A stretch of 64,000 nt of DNA from Paenimyroides viscosum (GCF_003858535.1 NZ_RQTJ01000001.1:1-64000); one strand, 5' to 3'. Shown: positions 24,889 to 34,917, counted from the stretch's first letter. The notes: a model not told the origin generated them from the sequence alone. Numbers and translations are program-made.

Positions 24889-27720
24889 ATGCAAAACTCC
24901 GATGATAATATACAGGTTTTGGGCGCACGCGTTCATAACTTAAAAAATATAGATGTTACCATTCCCCGCGAAAAACTGGTGGTTATTACGGGCTTGTCGG
25001 GATCCGGAAAATCCTCTTTAGCCTTTGATACCATTTATGCCGAAGGGCAGCGCCGTTATATTGAAACATTTGCTTCGTATGCGCGTCAGTTTCTTGGTGG
25101 ATTGGAGCGTCCCGATGTTGATAAAATCGACGGACTTTCGCCGGTTATTGCCATCGAACAGAAAACGGTAAACAAAAATCCGCGTTCAACCGTTGGAACC
25201 ATTACCGAAATTTACGATTTCATTCGTTTACTTTTTGCTCGCGCTTCCGATGCTTATTCCTACGAAACGGGTGAAAAAATGGTCAGTTATTCCGATGAGC
25301 AAATTCAGCAGCTAATTATCGAAAATTATTCCGGACAGCGAATCAATATCCTTTCACCTGTAATACGTTCTCGTAAAGGTCATTATCGTGAATTGTTCGA
25401 TCAAATAGCAAAACAAGGGTTTGTAAAAGTTCGTGTCGATGGTGAAATTCGCGATATTGTTCCAGGAATGCGATTAGATCGTTACAAAACACACGATATT
25501 GAAATTGTGATTGATCGTTTGGCTGTTGATGATACTGAAGATACGCAGAAACGACTGGCAGAAAGTATAAAAACGGCAATGTATCACGGTGAAGACATCA
25601 TGGTTGTTCTTCCTCATGAAAGTGAAACACCACGTTTTTTCAGCAGACATTTAATGTGTCCAACTTCGGGAATTTCATATCCAATTCCAGAGCCAAACAG
25701 CTTTTCGTTCAATTCGCCAAAAGGCGCGTGTCCGGTTTGTAATGGTTTGGGAACAATCAATGAAATCAACCTTAAAAAAATTATTCCAAATAACGAACTG
25801 TCTATAAAAGCAGGTGGAATAGAGCCTATTGGCGAGCAAAAAAGCACTTGGATTTTTAAGCAGTTGGAAATTATTGCACAGCGTTACGAATTTAAATTGA
25901 CCGACCCTATAAAGGATATTCCTGCGGAAGCGTTGGATATTATTTTAAATGGCGGCAAGGAAAGTTTTTCGGTTGCATCGAAAATTTTAGGTATTACCAA
26001 AGATTATAAAATTGATTTTGAAGGAATATCAAACTTTATAAAAAATCAGTTTAACGATGCGCCAACAGCTGCTATTAAACGTTGGGCTGGCGATTTTATG
26101 GATGAGATTGTTTGTACTGAATGCCACGGATCTCGATTACGTAAAGAATCGCTTTATTTTAAAGTAGGCGAAAGAAATATTGCCGATTTGGCAACCATGG
26201 ATTTAGATCAATTATCTGATTGGTTTGGCGGATTGCACGAAAATTTAAGTTCTAAACAACAAGTTATTGCAGGCGAAGTTGTCAAAGAAATATCAAGCCG
26301 ATTATCTTTTTTGTTAGATGTAGGTTTGAATTATCTTACTTTAAACCGATCTTCTAAAACGCTTTCGGGTGGTGAAGCACAGCGTATTCGTTTGGCAACA
26401 CAAATTGGTTCGCAATTAGTCGGCGTTTTGTATATTTTAGATGAACCGAGTATTGGTTTGCATCAGCGTGATAACGAAAAACTGATTACTTCGTTAAAAC
26501 AATTGCGCGATGTAGGAAATTCGATTTTAGTGGTAGAACACGACAAAGACATGATAGAAGAAGCCGATTATGTAATTGATATTGGTCCGAAAGCCGGTTT
26601 AAACGGCGGACAGATTATCAGTGCAGGCACACCGGCAGAATTGTTAAAAGAAAATACCATTACCGCGCAATTTTTAAACGGCAAATTAAGTATTCCTTTA
26701 CCCGAAGAACGCAGAATAGGAAACGGTAAAACATTGAAACTTTTTGGTGCAAAAGGCAATAATCTTAAAAATGTAACGGTTGAGTTTCCTTTAGGAACCT
26801 TAATTTGTGTTTCTGGAGTTTCAGGTTCGGGTAAATCAACATTAATCAATGAAACGCTGTATCCGATACTAAACGAACATTTTTTCAATGCGATTAAAGT
26901 TCCACAGGCTTTTGATAAAATTGAAGGATTAGAAAATATTGACAAGGTTATAGGTATCGATCAAAGCCCGATTGGTAGAACACCTCGTTCTAATCCGGCA
27001 ACCTATACCGAAGTTTTTTCTGAAATTAGAACGTTGTTTACAAAAACTCCCGAAGCTAGCATTCGTGGTTATAAACCCGGTCGTTTTAGCTTTAATGTGA
27101 AAGGCGGTCGTTGTGAAACCTGTGAAGGATCGGGTTTACGTACCATAGAAATGGGCTTTTTACCTGATGTTTATGTAGAATGTGAAACCTGTCAAGGCAA
27201 ACGTTTTAATCGCGAAACTTTGGAAATTCGTTATAAAGGAAAATCTATTGCTGATATTTTAAACATGACCATTGATGAAAGTGTACCGTTTTTTGAAAAT
27301 ATTCCTAAAATTTATCGTAAATTAAAGACCATTCAAGACGTTGGTTTGGGTTACATTACGTTGGGTCAGCAAAGTACTACATTATCAGGTGGCGAAGCAC
27401 AGCGTATTAAACTAGCAACAGAATTGTCTAAAAAAGATACTGGAAATACGTTTTATATATTAGACGAACCTACTACTGGTTTGCATTTTGAAGACATAAG
27501 GGTGTTAATGGAAGTTTTACAAAGATTAGTAGATAAAGGTAACACGGTTTTAGTAATTGAACACAATTTAGATGTTATTAAAATGGCAGATTACATTATA
27601 GATATTGGTCCGGAAGGGGGAAAAAATGGGGGTGAAGTAGTAGCGTTTGGTACACCAGAAAAAGTATCTAAAAGTAAAAAAAGTCATACAGCACGCTTTT
27701 TAAAGAAAGAATTAATTTAG
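24889..27720 (+). CDS. uvrA: Excinuclease ABC subunit UvrA
   Basis: A 943-residue DNA damage sensor of nucleotide excision repair. It has two ABC ATPase halves: Walker A GLSGSGKSS (35-43) and GVSGSGKST in the second half, and two LSGGEAQR signatures. Zinc-binding Cys pairs are present (CPVCNGLG, CTECHGSR, and CETCEGSG with CETCQGKR). It loads UvrB at lesions. The start at 24889 gives MQNSDDNIQVLGARVHNL, the common N-terminus; the frame is open 27 nt more but that part overlaps the promoter. Bacteroidota often carry a second uvrA, so this may be one of two paralogs. Confidence 0.95.
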   Translation: MQNSDDNIQVLGARVHNLKNIDVTIPREKLVVITGLSGSGKSSLAFDTIYAEGQRRYIETFASYARQFLGGLERPDVDKIDGLSPVIAIEQKTVNKNPRSTVGTITEIYDFIRLLFARASDAYSYETGEKMVSYSDEQIQQLIIENYSGQRINILSPVIRSRKGHYRELFDQIAKQGFVKVRVDGEIRDIVPGMRLDRYKTHDIEIVIDRLAVDDTEDTQKRLAESIKTAMYHGEDIMVVLPHESETPRFFSRHLMCPTSGISYPIPEPNSFSFNSPKGACPVCNGLGTINEINLKKIIPNNELSIKAGGIEPIGEQKSTWIFKQLEIIAQRYEFKLTDPIKDIPAEALDIILNGGKESFSVASKILGITKDYKIDFEGISNFIKNQFNDAPTAAIKRWAGDFMDEIVCTECHGSRLRKESLYFKVGERNIADLATMDLDQLSDWFGGLHENLSSKQQVIAGEVVKEISSRLSFLLDVGLNYLTLNRSSKTLSGGEAQRIRLATQIGSQLVGVLYILDEPSIGLHQRDNEKLITSLKQLRDVGNSILVVEHDKDMIEEADYVIDIGPKAGLNGGQIISAGTPAELLKENTITAQFLNGKLSIPLPEERRIGNGKTLKLFGAKGNNLKNVTVEFPLGTLICVSGVSGSGKSTLINETLYPILNEHFFNAIKVPQAFDKIEGLENIDKVIGIDQSPIGRTPRSNPATYTEVFSEIRTLFTKTPEASIRGYKPGRFSFNVKGGRCETCEGSGLRTIEMGFLPDVYVECETCQGKRFNRETLEIRYKGKSIADILNMTIDESVPFFENIPKIYRKLKTIQDVGLGYITLGQQSTTLSGGEAQRIKLATELSKKDTGNTFYILDEPTTGLHFEDIRVLMEVLQRLVDKGNTVLVIEHNLDVIKMADYIIDIGPEGGKNGGEVVAFGTPEKVSKSKKSHTARFLKKELI

Positions 27721-27788
27721 AAAATATAATAGTTTCAGGTTTTTAAAACAATTAAACCTAAAACACATCAACAATTAAACAAAAAAAT

Positions 27789-28511
27789 ATGGAAGAAAAT
27801 TTATCAGAAGACGATATCAGAATTCAAGATAAATTGACACAAAAATCTTGGAACGAGATTAAAACCAATGATTCTTGGGCAATATTTAAAATTATGTCTG
27901 AATTTGTAAACGGATACGAAAAAATGGGTCGTATTGGTCCGTGTGTATCTATTTTTGGTTCGGCACGTACAAAAAACGACAATCAGTATTACAAACTGGC
28001 AGAAGAAATCGCTTTTAAAATAAGTAAAGCAGGTTACGGAGTAATTTCTGGCGGTGGTCCCGGAATTATGGAAGCTGCTAATAAAGGAGCACATTTGGGC
28101 GGTGGCGCATCGGTTGGATTAAACATAGATCTGCCATTTGAACAACATTTCAATCCGTATATTGATCACGATAAAAACCTACAGTTCGATTATTTTTTCG
28201 TTCGTAAAGTAATGTTCGTAAAATATTCGCAAGGTTTTGTGGTTATGCCGGGCGGTTTTGGAACTTTAGATGAGTTGTTTGAAGCAATTACCTTAATTCA
28301 AACTAAGAAAATCGGTAAATTTCCTATTATTTTAGTCGGATCAGAATTTTGGTCAGGCTTGATTGATTGGGTAAAAACGGTAATGTTAGAAAAATATTTC
28401 AACGCATCACCAGAAGATATGAACCTGATAAAAATTGTAGATACATCAGACGAAGTTGTTACAATTATCGATAACTTCTATAAAAAATACAATTTAAGTC
28501 CGAACTTTTAA
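27789..28511 (+). CDS. LOG-family protein (TIGR00730 Rossmann fold)
   Basis: A 240-residue protein with the LOG signatures GSGGGPGIMEAANKGA-type (here ISGGGPGIMEAANKGA) near 85-100 and PGGFGTLDELFEA near 155-167. LOG enzymes release the base from cytokinin nucleotides or other nucleoside monophosphates (phosphoribohydrolase). In bacteria without cytokinin the substrate is usually a nucleotide-pool compound. Its transcript ends in a hairpin 6 nt after the stop. Confidence 0.9.
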   Translation: MEENLSEDDIRIQDKLTQKSWNEIKTNDSWAIFKIMSEFVNGYEKMGRIGPCVSIFGSARTKNDNQYYKLAEEIAFKISKAGYGVISGGGPGIMEAANKGAHLGGGASVGLNIDLPFEQHFNPYIDHDKNLQFDYFFVRKVMFVKYSQGFVVMPGGFGTLDELFEAITLIQTKKIGKFPIILVGSEFWSGLIDWVKTVMLEKYFNASPEDMNLIKIVDTSDEVVTIIDNFYKKYNLSPNF

Positions 28512-28517
28512 TACATC

Positions 28518-28547
28518 AATCCGTTTTCAAAAGAAACGGATTTTTTT
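28518..28547 (+). terminator. Terminator, first of two identical copies
   Basis: AATCCGTTT-TCAAAAG-AAACGGATT followed by a T tract. A copy identical over about 35 nt including the trailing ATATA lies at 29132. Confidence 0.88.
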
Positions 28548-28599
28548 ATATAAAAGATTTAATTATATTTGATATAATTAACTCTTAAAACAAACTATT

Positions 28600-29112
28600 A
28601 TGATGAAAATACTTGTGTTAGGTTGTTTATTACTAACAATAAATAGTTATTCGCAAACATCAGAAGAAATTAAGTTTTTGGAACAAGCAGAGGCTGCAAT
28701 GAATGATGATGTATATACAGATTTTCTTGATGAAGTAATAAAATTCAGATTGTCAGAAGATAGTTTGTACGAAATATATTATACGAATAGTTTTACTGAA
28801 AAAATTAATTCTGTTGAAAATAGTAGAGAAACGTGTAGTTTAAGTGATTTTGAATTTGAAAAGTGGGCAGAGCAGAATCTAAATAAAACAAAATTTTCTT
28901 CTGTTAAAGAAGCTGTTGATTTATTTATAAATCTTAAAAAATATACTCGCTTAAATGAGTCGAAAAATAATGAAATTAATCTAAAACTACAGGATTATAA
29001 AGAGAAATACGGCTTGTTGTTACATAATGAATTTACGAACGGTTTAGCAAGGGCAGAAATGAATGCTTACAATAAACTTTTTCAAAGTACTAATAATCTT
29101 ACAAGCATTTAG
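28600..29112 (+). CDS. Secreted protein of unknown function
   Basis: A 170-residue protein with a signal peptide (MMKILVLGCLLLTINSYSQ) and a charged helical body without a recognised domain. Two ATG codons are adjacent at the start. The gene is bracketed by two identical terminators (28518 and 29132), as if inserted or duplicated as a unit. A periplasmic location is expected. Confidence 0.7.
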   Translation: MMKILVLGCLLLTINSYSQTSEEIKFLEQAEAAMNDDVYTDFLDEVIKFRLSEDSLYEIYYTNSFTEKINSVENSRETCSLSDFEFEKWAEQNLNKTKFSSVKEAVDLFINLKKYTRLNESKNNEINLKLQDYKEKYGLLLHNEFTNGLARAEMNAYNKLFQSTNNLTSI

Positions 29113-29131
29113 TAAGATAAATCAACATACA

Positions 29132-29163
29132 AATCCGTTTTCAAAAGAAACGGATTTTTTTAT
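29132..29163 (+). terminator. Terminator, second identical copy
   Basis: The same stem, loop and T tract as at 28518. It ends the 170-residue secreted-protein gene. Confidence 0.88.
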
Positions 29164-29188
29164 ATATTACATCTAAAAAATAGTGCTT

Positions 29189-29761
29189 ATGAGAAACTTC
29201 TTCACAAGTTTAATTTTATTTTTTACAAATATTTTGTTTGCTCAATCAATTGAAGAGCAAAAAATGTTTGTAAACACTATTTCTAATCACAATCAAAATA
29301 GAGAAATCCCTTATGTTATAGAAAGATATAATTATGATTTAGCAAGTATCCTTAAATATAATCCATTAAATTTATCTAAAAAGAACATCAGAGAAATCAT
29401 TAGAAAAAACAAACGAATTACTTTAGATACCATTCATTTTTCTCGAATTGATTCTTTTACTTTTATACGGTTAAAACAAGAAGAAATTTTTAACTACTTA
29501 CAATCAATAAAGATAAAAAAATTAGAAAAAAGACGATATTTCAACGAACAAAATGATATAGAGTCTATTAAAAAATTAGATCAAAATCTGTATCATTATG
29601 TGTATTATTTTGGAATGCCTATATATTTCGATAACAATCAATCGTGTTTAATAGAAAGTGCCGAATATTGTGGCGGTTGCGGAGTAACAAAAATATCTGT
29701 ATTTAGTAATATTGATAACGGTTGGGAATTGATAAAATCTGAAACTATAGGAGAATTTTAG
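29189..29761 (+). CDS. Secreted protein of unknown function with CGGCG motif
   Basis: A 190-residue protein with a signal peptide (MRNFFTSLILFFTNILFAQ). Near residue 160 it has ESAEYCGGCGVTKIS, with two Cys three residues apart, possibly a disulfide or a metal site. No family is recognised. The frame could begin at a GTG 6 nt earlier, but the ATG at 29189 gives the better signal peptide. It is a small secreted protein like the gene before it, with no visible sequence similarity to it. Confidence 0.7.
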   Translation: MRNFFTSLILFFTNILFAQSIEEQKMFVNTISNHNQNREIPYVIERYNYDLASILKYNPLNLSKKNIREIIRKNKRITLDTIHFSRIDSFTFIRLKQEEIFNYLQSIKIKKLEKRRYFNEQNDIESIKKLDQNLYHYVYYFGMPIYFDNNQSCLIESAEYCGGCGVTKISVFSNIDNGWELIKSETIGEF

Positions 29762-29834
29762 AAATAAGAAAAATCATTTTTGTTAATAATTCTAATTCGA
29801 TTTCCTAAATTAGCATCAAAATTAACCATCAACA

Positions 29835-31067
29835 ATGAAAATCCTATTTTACAATATAAAAGAACTTTTTCAGGTTCGCGAAAACAATACTTCCATTTTA
29901 AAAGGAAGTGAAATGAAAGAACTTCCATCTATTAAAAATGCTTTTTTAGTGGTTGAAAATGATCTCATTGCAGATTATGGATCAATGGAAAATGCACCGA
30001 CAGACTTTGATGAATCGGTTGATGTTTCGGACAAAATGATTATGCCAAGTTATATTGACAGTCATACGCATATTGTTTATGCTTGCAACCGCGAACAAGA
30101 ATTTGTTGATAGAATTAATGGTTTAAGTTATGATGAAATTTACAAACGTGGTGGCGGAATTTTAAATTCGGTAGAAAAACTGCGAAAAACTTCAGAAAAC
30201 GAATTATATAAAGATGCAGCAAACCGTTTAGAAGAATTAATTGCTTTAGGAACCGGAGTTATCGAAATTAAATCGGGTTACGGTTTAAGCTTGGAAGCCG
30301 AATTAAAAATGTTGCGTGTTATAAAGAAATTGCAAGAAAATTATCCTGTAAAAATAAAAGCCACTTTTTTGGGTGCACATGCTGTTCCACCAGAATTTAA
30401 AGACAATCAGACTGCTTTTGTAGATGAAATTTGTAATGTAATGATTCCTGAAATTGCAAAATCGGGCTTGGCAGATTATGTAGATGCTTTCTTGGAAACC
30501 GGATATTTTACCGTTGATGAAACTCGAAAAATAATTAAAGCAGCCACAAATAACGGCTTAAAATCTAAAATACACCTTAATCAATTTACCGCTATTAACG
30601 GAATTGAAATGTGTGTGGAAGAAAACGTGCTAACGGTAGATCATTTAGAAATTGTAACAGACGAAGATATTGAAGCTTTGAAAAAAGGAAAAACCATTCC
30701 GGTAGCATTGCCAACGTGTTCGTACTTTATATCGATTCCCTATACACCCGCACGTAAATTGTTAGACGCTAACTTACCATTGGTAATAGCATCAGATTAT
30801 AACCCGGGTACCACACCAAGCGGCAATATGAATTTTGTAGTAGCTACTTCGTGCATAAAAATAAAATTAACACCAGAAGAAGCGTTTAATGCCGCAACTT
30901 TAAATGCTGCCTATGCTTTAGAAGTTCAAAACGAATACGGAAGTATTACCAAAGGTAAAAAAGCATCATTTTTTATTACAAAACCACTGCATTCTATCTA
31001 TGCAATTCCTTATAATTTTGGAAGTAATTTAATTGAAACAGTATATTTACACGGAATTAAACAGTAA
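29835..31067 (+). CDS. hutI: Imidazolonepropionase HutI
   Basis: A 410-residue amidohydrolase with the metal motif DSHTH (His77, His79), LGAHAVPPE near 178-186, HLNQF near 250 and the late Asp in ASDYNPGT. It hydrolyses imidazolone-5-propionate to N-formimidoyl-glutamate, the third step of histidine degradation. The next gene with a clear role is hutG, the following step. hutH and hutU are not in the window. Confidence 0.95.
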   Translation: MKILFYNIKELFQVRENNTSILKGSEMKELPSIKNAFLVVENDLIADYGSMENAPTDFDESVDVSDKMIMPSYIDSHTHIVYACNREQEFVDRINGLSYDEIYKRGGGILNSVEKLRKTSENELYKDAANRLEELIALGTGVIEIKSGYGLSLEAELKMLRVIKKLQENYPVKIKATFLGAHAVPPEFKDNQTAFVDEICNVMIPEIAKSGLADYVDAFLETGYFTVDETRKIIKAATNNGLKSKIHLNQFTAINGIEMCVEENVLTVDHLEIVTDEDIEALKKGKTIPVALPTCSYFISIPYTPARKLLDANLPLVIASDYNPGTTPSGNMNFVVATSCIKIKLTPEEAFNAATLNAAYALEVQNEYGSITKGKKASFFITKPLHSIYAIPYNFGSNLIETVYLHGIKQ

Positions 31068-31071
31068 AAAA

Positions 31072-31100
31072 CACAGCGTCAATTGTGAATTGACGCTGTG
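31072..31100. other. Strong hairpin after hutI with U-tract on the opposite strand
   Basis: CACAGCGTCAATT-GTG-AATTGACGCTGTG is a perfect 13-bp stem with a 3-nt loop. On plus it is followed by A8, and only on minus does a T tract follow, so it is not a normal terminator for hutI. It may act as an mRNA stabiliser or as a barrier to antisense transcription. The 178 nt to hutG hold no gene. Confidence 0.65.
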
Positions 31101-31278
31101 AAAAAAAATAGTTATGAAAAAGATTTTTATATAATCGATTTAATATCGATTTATATTTACCTATTACAAAGTTAGTAATAATTCGCTAATTTTTAATAAG
31201 ATACAACATGTTAAATTTTAAAAAATTACTAATTATTCTCAAAACTGTTGGTTTTACTAAGATTATCATACGCAACAA

Positions 31279-32322
31279 ATGGAAAATTTTGAATACTTTA
31301 ACACCACAATCTTATCTCAACATTTAATTTTAAGAAATGAAGAGACCAAATTTGGTGAAAAAATTAAATATCCTGCTAATGAAACAATTAGCTTAGCAGA
31401 TTTTATAAATGAAACTAAAGCATCGTTTATAATTTTTGGTATAAAAGAATTTGCCGGAATCAAAGCAAATCATGGTCGGGTAGGAGCTACACACAGTTGG
31501 GATATTTTTTTAGCATCGTTTTTAAATATTCAAAACAACAAATACCTTAAAGGATCAAAAGTAGCGGTTATTGGTTGTTTAAATTATGATGCTTACAACA
31601 CAGAAATAACTAATTTAGATACAAATAAACCAGCAGATTTAGAACGTTTGTACGAAATTGTTGCTGAAATTGATAAAGATGTTACCTACTTAAATACGTT
31701 GATTCATAGAGCCGGAAAAAAAGCAATTGTAATTGGCGGCGGACACAATAATGCCTACGGAAACATTAAAGGTTTGGCTTTAGCAACGGGATCAAGCATA
31801 AATGTAGTAAATTTTGATGCCCACACCGATTTTCGTTTATTAGAAGGTCGTCACAGTGGCAACGGGTTTTCGTATGCTTTTAATGAAGGTTTTTTAGATA
31901 CTTATTGCGTGTTTGGTGCACATGAAAACTATTTAAACAAGCACATGATTCATCAGTTTAAAAATAATACAGATAAGTTGCATTTATTTACTTTTGAAGA
32001 TATTAAGGTGCGTTTTGAAAAAGACTTTTTTACAAGTATCAACAATATAAATAAACTCATAAAAAACAAACCTTACGGTATTGAAATTGATGTTGATGCA
32101 GTTGAAAATATTTCAAGCAGCGCCATGTCATCAAGTGGTTTTACAGTTACAGAAACTCGTCAGTTTGTGAATTTAACGGCTAATAATGCACACGCAAGTT
32201 ATCTGCATTTGTGTGAAGGATCTGCAAGTTTAGGCACATCGCCTGCTAATATGTTGGGTAAATTGTTAACTTATTTGGTAACAGACTTTGTTAAAGCACA
32301 ATTACCTTATGTAAAAAGTTAA
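31279..32322 (+). CDS. hutG: Formimidoylglutamase HutG (arginase family)
   Basis: A 347-residue ureohydrolase-fold enzyme. The manganese ligands can be read in GGGHNNAYG near 156, NFDAHTDFR near 181 and EIDVDAVEN near 272. It hydrolyses formimidoylglutamate to glutamate and formamide, the last step of histidine degradation. Some divergence from the GGDHS form is usual in this Bacteroidota group. It is followed after 3 nt by a glycosyltransferase that is functionally unrelated. Confidence 0.88.
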   Translation: MENFEYFNTTILSQHLILRNEETKFGEKIKYPANETISLADFINETKASFIIFGIKEFAGIKANHGRVGATHSWDIFLASFLNIQNNKYLKGSKVAVIGCLNYDAYNTEITNLDTNKPADLERLYEIVAEIDKDVTYLNTLIHRAGKKAIVIGGGHNNAYGNIKGLALATGSSINVVNFDAHTDFRLLEGRHSGNGFSYAFNEGFLDTYCVFGAHENYLNKHMIHQFKNNTDKLHLFTFEDIKVRFEKDFFTSINNINKLIKNKPYGIEIDVDAVENISSSAMSSSGFTVTETRQFVNLTANNAHASYLHLCEGSASLGTSPANMLGKLLTYLVTDFVKAQLPYVKS

Positions 32323-32325
32323 AGC

Positions 32326-33474
32326 ATGCAGTTATCAGTCATAATTTTAAATTATAACGTAAAACACTTTTTAGAAATTTGTGTAAAAAGTGTTCAAAAG
32401 GCAATAGTAAATCTAGATGCCGAAATTATTGTGGTTGATAATGCTTCTACCGATGGATCTAAAGAGGTAATGCAAAACATTTTTCCTGATATTACTTATT
32501 TGTATCAAACAGAAAATTCAGGTTTTCCCAAAGGAAATAATATTGGCGTTCATGTGGCTAAAGGCGAATTCATTTGTATTTTAAATCCGGATACCATTGT
32601 GGCAGAAGATACTTTTGAAATTTATTTGAAGGAATATCAAGTACTGAAAAATCCTGGGATTTTAGGTTGCAGATTGATCGATGGATCGGGCAAATTTCTT
32701 CCCGAAAGTAAACGTGGAGTACCTACGCCTTGGGTTGCTTTTACAAAAGTAGCATCGTTATATAAAATCTTTCCAAAAACAAAATGGTTTAATAAATACT
32801 ATGCGCAACATATTTCTGAAAACGAAACAGGAAAAGTAGATATTTTGGTGGGAGCTTTTATGTTTATGAAACGTGATTTATATTTAAAGCTTGGTGGTTT
32901 TGATGAAGGATGTTTTATGTATGCCGATGATATTGATTTAAGTTACATGGTATCAAAAACAGGTTTGCAGAATTATTACGTTCCAAAAACTACGGCGATT
33001 CATTTTAAAGGCGAAAGTACGTTGAAAGACGGAAAATACATGATGCGCTTTAAAGAAGCCATGCAGTTTTTTTATCAAAAACATTTTAAAACGTCGTGGT
33101 GGTTTAACAGCATTATGAATATTGGTATTGCCGTTTTTGCCTTTAAAAAAACCACCGAAACAAGCAATTCGCAAAACGTAATAGACCATTACATATTGGT
33201 AACTAACAATGCAGAACTTTACCAAAAAGTGAGCACAAGCGTTAATAAACCGATAGATTGGGTTTACTTTTTAGAAGATATAGAAGAAATTAATCAACCC
33301 GATAAAAATATCGAGGTTTTAATTGATAGCGAATCAGTTAGTTATAAAAATTACATCCATTATATCAGCGAAAACAAAAACACGAATAAATCGTTTAAAA
33401 TTCAAGCTTTAAAATCAAATTTTTTTATTGGAAGCAACGATAAAAACGATAGAGGAGAAATTTTATCTATTTAA
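32326..33474 (+). CDS. Family 2 glycosyltransferase
   Basis: A 382-residue GT-A enzyme of the rhamnosyltransferase-like group. It has ILNYN near 6-10, VVDNASTDGS near 35-44, the metal motif NPDT near 90 and YADDIDLSYM near 203. The GAFMFMKRDLY block precedes the last motif. The C-terminal 100 residues (after about 275) are soluble and unlike the core. It probably builds a surface polysaccharide or LPS, donor unknown. It begins 3 nt after hutG. Confidence 0.88.
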   Translation: MQLSVIILNYNVKHFLEICVKSVQKAIVNLDAEIIVVDNASTDGSKEVMQNIFPDITYLYQTENSGFPKGNNIGVHVAKGEFICILNPDTIVAEDTFEIYLKEYQVLKNPGILGCRLIDGSGKFLPESKRGVPTPWVAFTKVASLYKIFPKTKWFNKYYAQHISENETGKVDILVGAFMFMKRDLYLKLGGFDEGCFMYADDIDLSYMVSKTGLQNYYVPKTTAIHFKGESTLKDGKYMMRFKEAMQFFYQKHFKTSWWFNSIMNIGIAVFAFKKTTETSNSQNVIDHYILVTNNAELYQKVSTSVNKPIDWVYFLEDIEEINQPDKNIEVLIDSESVSYKNYIHYISENKNTNKSFKIQALKSNFFIGSNDKNDRGEILSI

Positions 33475-33519
33475 ACAGTAAAAATTTTTAATAAATAGGA
33501 AAATACACTTAAAAATTAT

Positions 33520-33527
33520 TATTTTTG
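33520..33527 (+). promoter_or_regulatory. -7 box (TATTTTTG)
   Basis: TATTTTTG lies 38 nt before the ATG of the E2 gene at 33565 and matches TAnnTTTG. Confidence 0.55.
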
Positions 33528-33564
33528 TAATACTTTAATCTAAATACAACTCTTTACTAAAAAT

Positions 33565-34869
33565 ATGGCAAAGTTTGAATTAAAATTACCTAAAATGGGC
33601 GAAAGCGTTGCAGAAGCAACCATTACAAATTGGGTAAAAAATGTTGGAGATACTGTTGAACAAGACGAAACTATTGTTGAAGTAGCTACCGATAAAGTTG
33701 ATAGTGAAGTACCTACGGAAGTTAGTGGTAAAATAATTGAAATTTTATTTCAGAAAGATGATGTTGTTCAAGTAGGACAAACCATTGCTATAATTGAAAC
33801 TGAAGGCGGTGATGCTGCGCAACCAACAACTGCATCTGCACCACAAGAAGCATCAGTTGCAAAAGTTGAAAATACAGTAACAGCTGCCAAAGAAACGGTT
33901 GAAGTTGCAGATTTTAATGCATCGGAAAAGTTTTTCTCTCCTTTAGTTAAAAACATTGCTAAAGAAGAAGGCATTTCTATTGATGAATTAGAAAAATTAA
34001 ACGGCACAGGAAAAGACGGTAGAATTACCAAAACAGATATATTAGATTACGTTAAAAACAGAGGTTCGCAACCAGCTGCAGCACCTGTTCAACAAACATC
34101 AGCTCCGGCAAAAATAGTTCAACCAGTTGCAAGTAAAGCAGCACCAGTTTCTGTTAACGGTCAAGACGAAATTGTAGAAATGGATCGTATGCGTAAAATG
34201 ATTGCGCACCACATGGTTCAATCTATTCAAACTTCGGCTCACGTACAATCGTTTATTGAAGTTGATGTTACGAATATCGTAAACTGGAGAAATAAAAATA
34301 AATCTGTTTTTGAAAAGAGAGAAGGCGAGAAGCTTACTTTTACACCAATCTTTATGGAAGCTGTTGCAAAAGCGTTGAAAGATCTTCCAATGATGAATAT
34401 TTCGGTTGATGGTGATTACATTATCAAACGTAAAAATATTAATTTAGGTATGGCTGCTGCATTACCAAACGGAAACTTAATTGTTCCGGTAATTAAAAAT
34501 GCAGATCAGTTGAATTTGGTGGGAATGGCAAAAGCAGTGAACGATTTAGCAGATCGCGCAAGAAAAGGAAAACTAAAACCAGACGATACACAAGGTGCAA
34601 CTTACACCGTTACAAACGTTGGTACTTTTGGCTCTGTTTTTGGAACACCAATCATCAGTCAGCCACAAGTAGGTATTTTAGCTTTGGGTGCTATTAGAAA
34701 AGTACCTGCGGTTATTGAAACTCCTGAAGGCGATTTCATTGGAATCCGTCAAAAAATGTTCTTATCACATTCTTATGACCACAGAGTTGTAGACGGATCT
34801 TTAGGTGGACAATTTGTACAAAGAGTAGCTCAGTATTTAGAAGCTTTTGATCCAAATAGAGATATTTAA
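33565..34869 (+). CDS. Dihydrolipoamide acyltransferase (E2 of a 2-oxo acid dehydrogenase)
   Basis: A 434-residue E2 protein. The lipoyl domain has the modified Lys44 in ATDKVDSE. An Ala/Pro-rich linker follows, then the E1/E3-binding domain (about 120-160, with GTGKDGRITKTDIL), a second linker, and the acyltransferase domain ending with the catalytic SYDHRVVDG (His406, Asp410). It transfers acyl groups to CoA. The single lipoyl domain and position suggest a branched-chain type, but pyruvate or 2-oxoglutarate cannot be excluded. The E1 and E3 genes are not adjacent. Confidence 0.9.
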   Translation: MAKFELKLPKMGESVAEATITNWVKNVGDTVEQDETIVEVATDKVDSEVPTEVSGKIIEILFQKDDVVQVGQTIAIIETEGGDAAQPTTASAPQEASVAKVENTVTAAKETVEVADFNASEKFFSPLVKNIAKEEGISIDELEKLNGTGKDGRITKTDILDYVKNRGSQPAAAPVQQTSAPAKIVQPVASKAAPVSVNGQDEIVEMDRMRKMIAHHMVQSIQTSAHVQSFIEVDVTNIVNWRNKNKSVFEKREGEKLTFTPIFMEAVAKALKDLPMMNISVDGDYIIKRKNINLGMAAALPNGNLIVPVIKNADQLNLVGMAKAVNDLADRARKGKLKPDDTQGATYTVTNVGTFGSVFGTPIISQPQVGILALGAIRKVPAVIETPEGDFIGIRQKMFLSHSYDHRVVDGSLGGQFVQRVAQYLEAFDPNRDI

Positions 34870-34888
34870 TATTCTTTATATATTATAA

Positions 34889-34917
34889 AAAAGTTCGGTA
34901 ATTAAACCGAACTTTTT
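34889..34917 (+). terminator. Terminator after the E2 gene
   Basis: AAAAGTTCGGT-AATTAA-ACCGAACTTTT followed by T, starting 20 nt after the stop. Confidence 0.88.
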
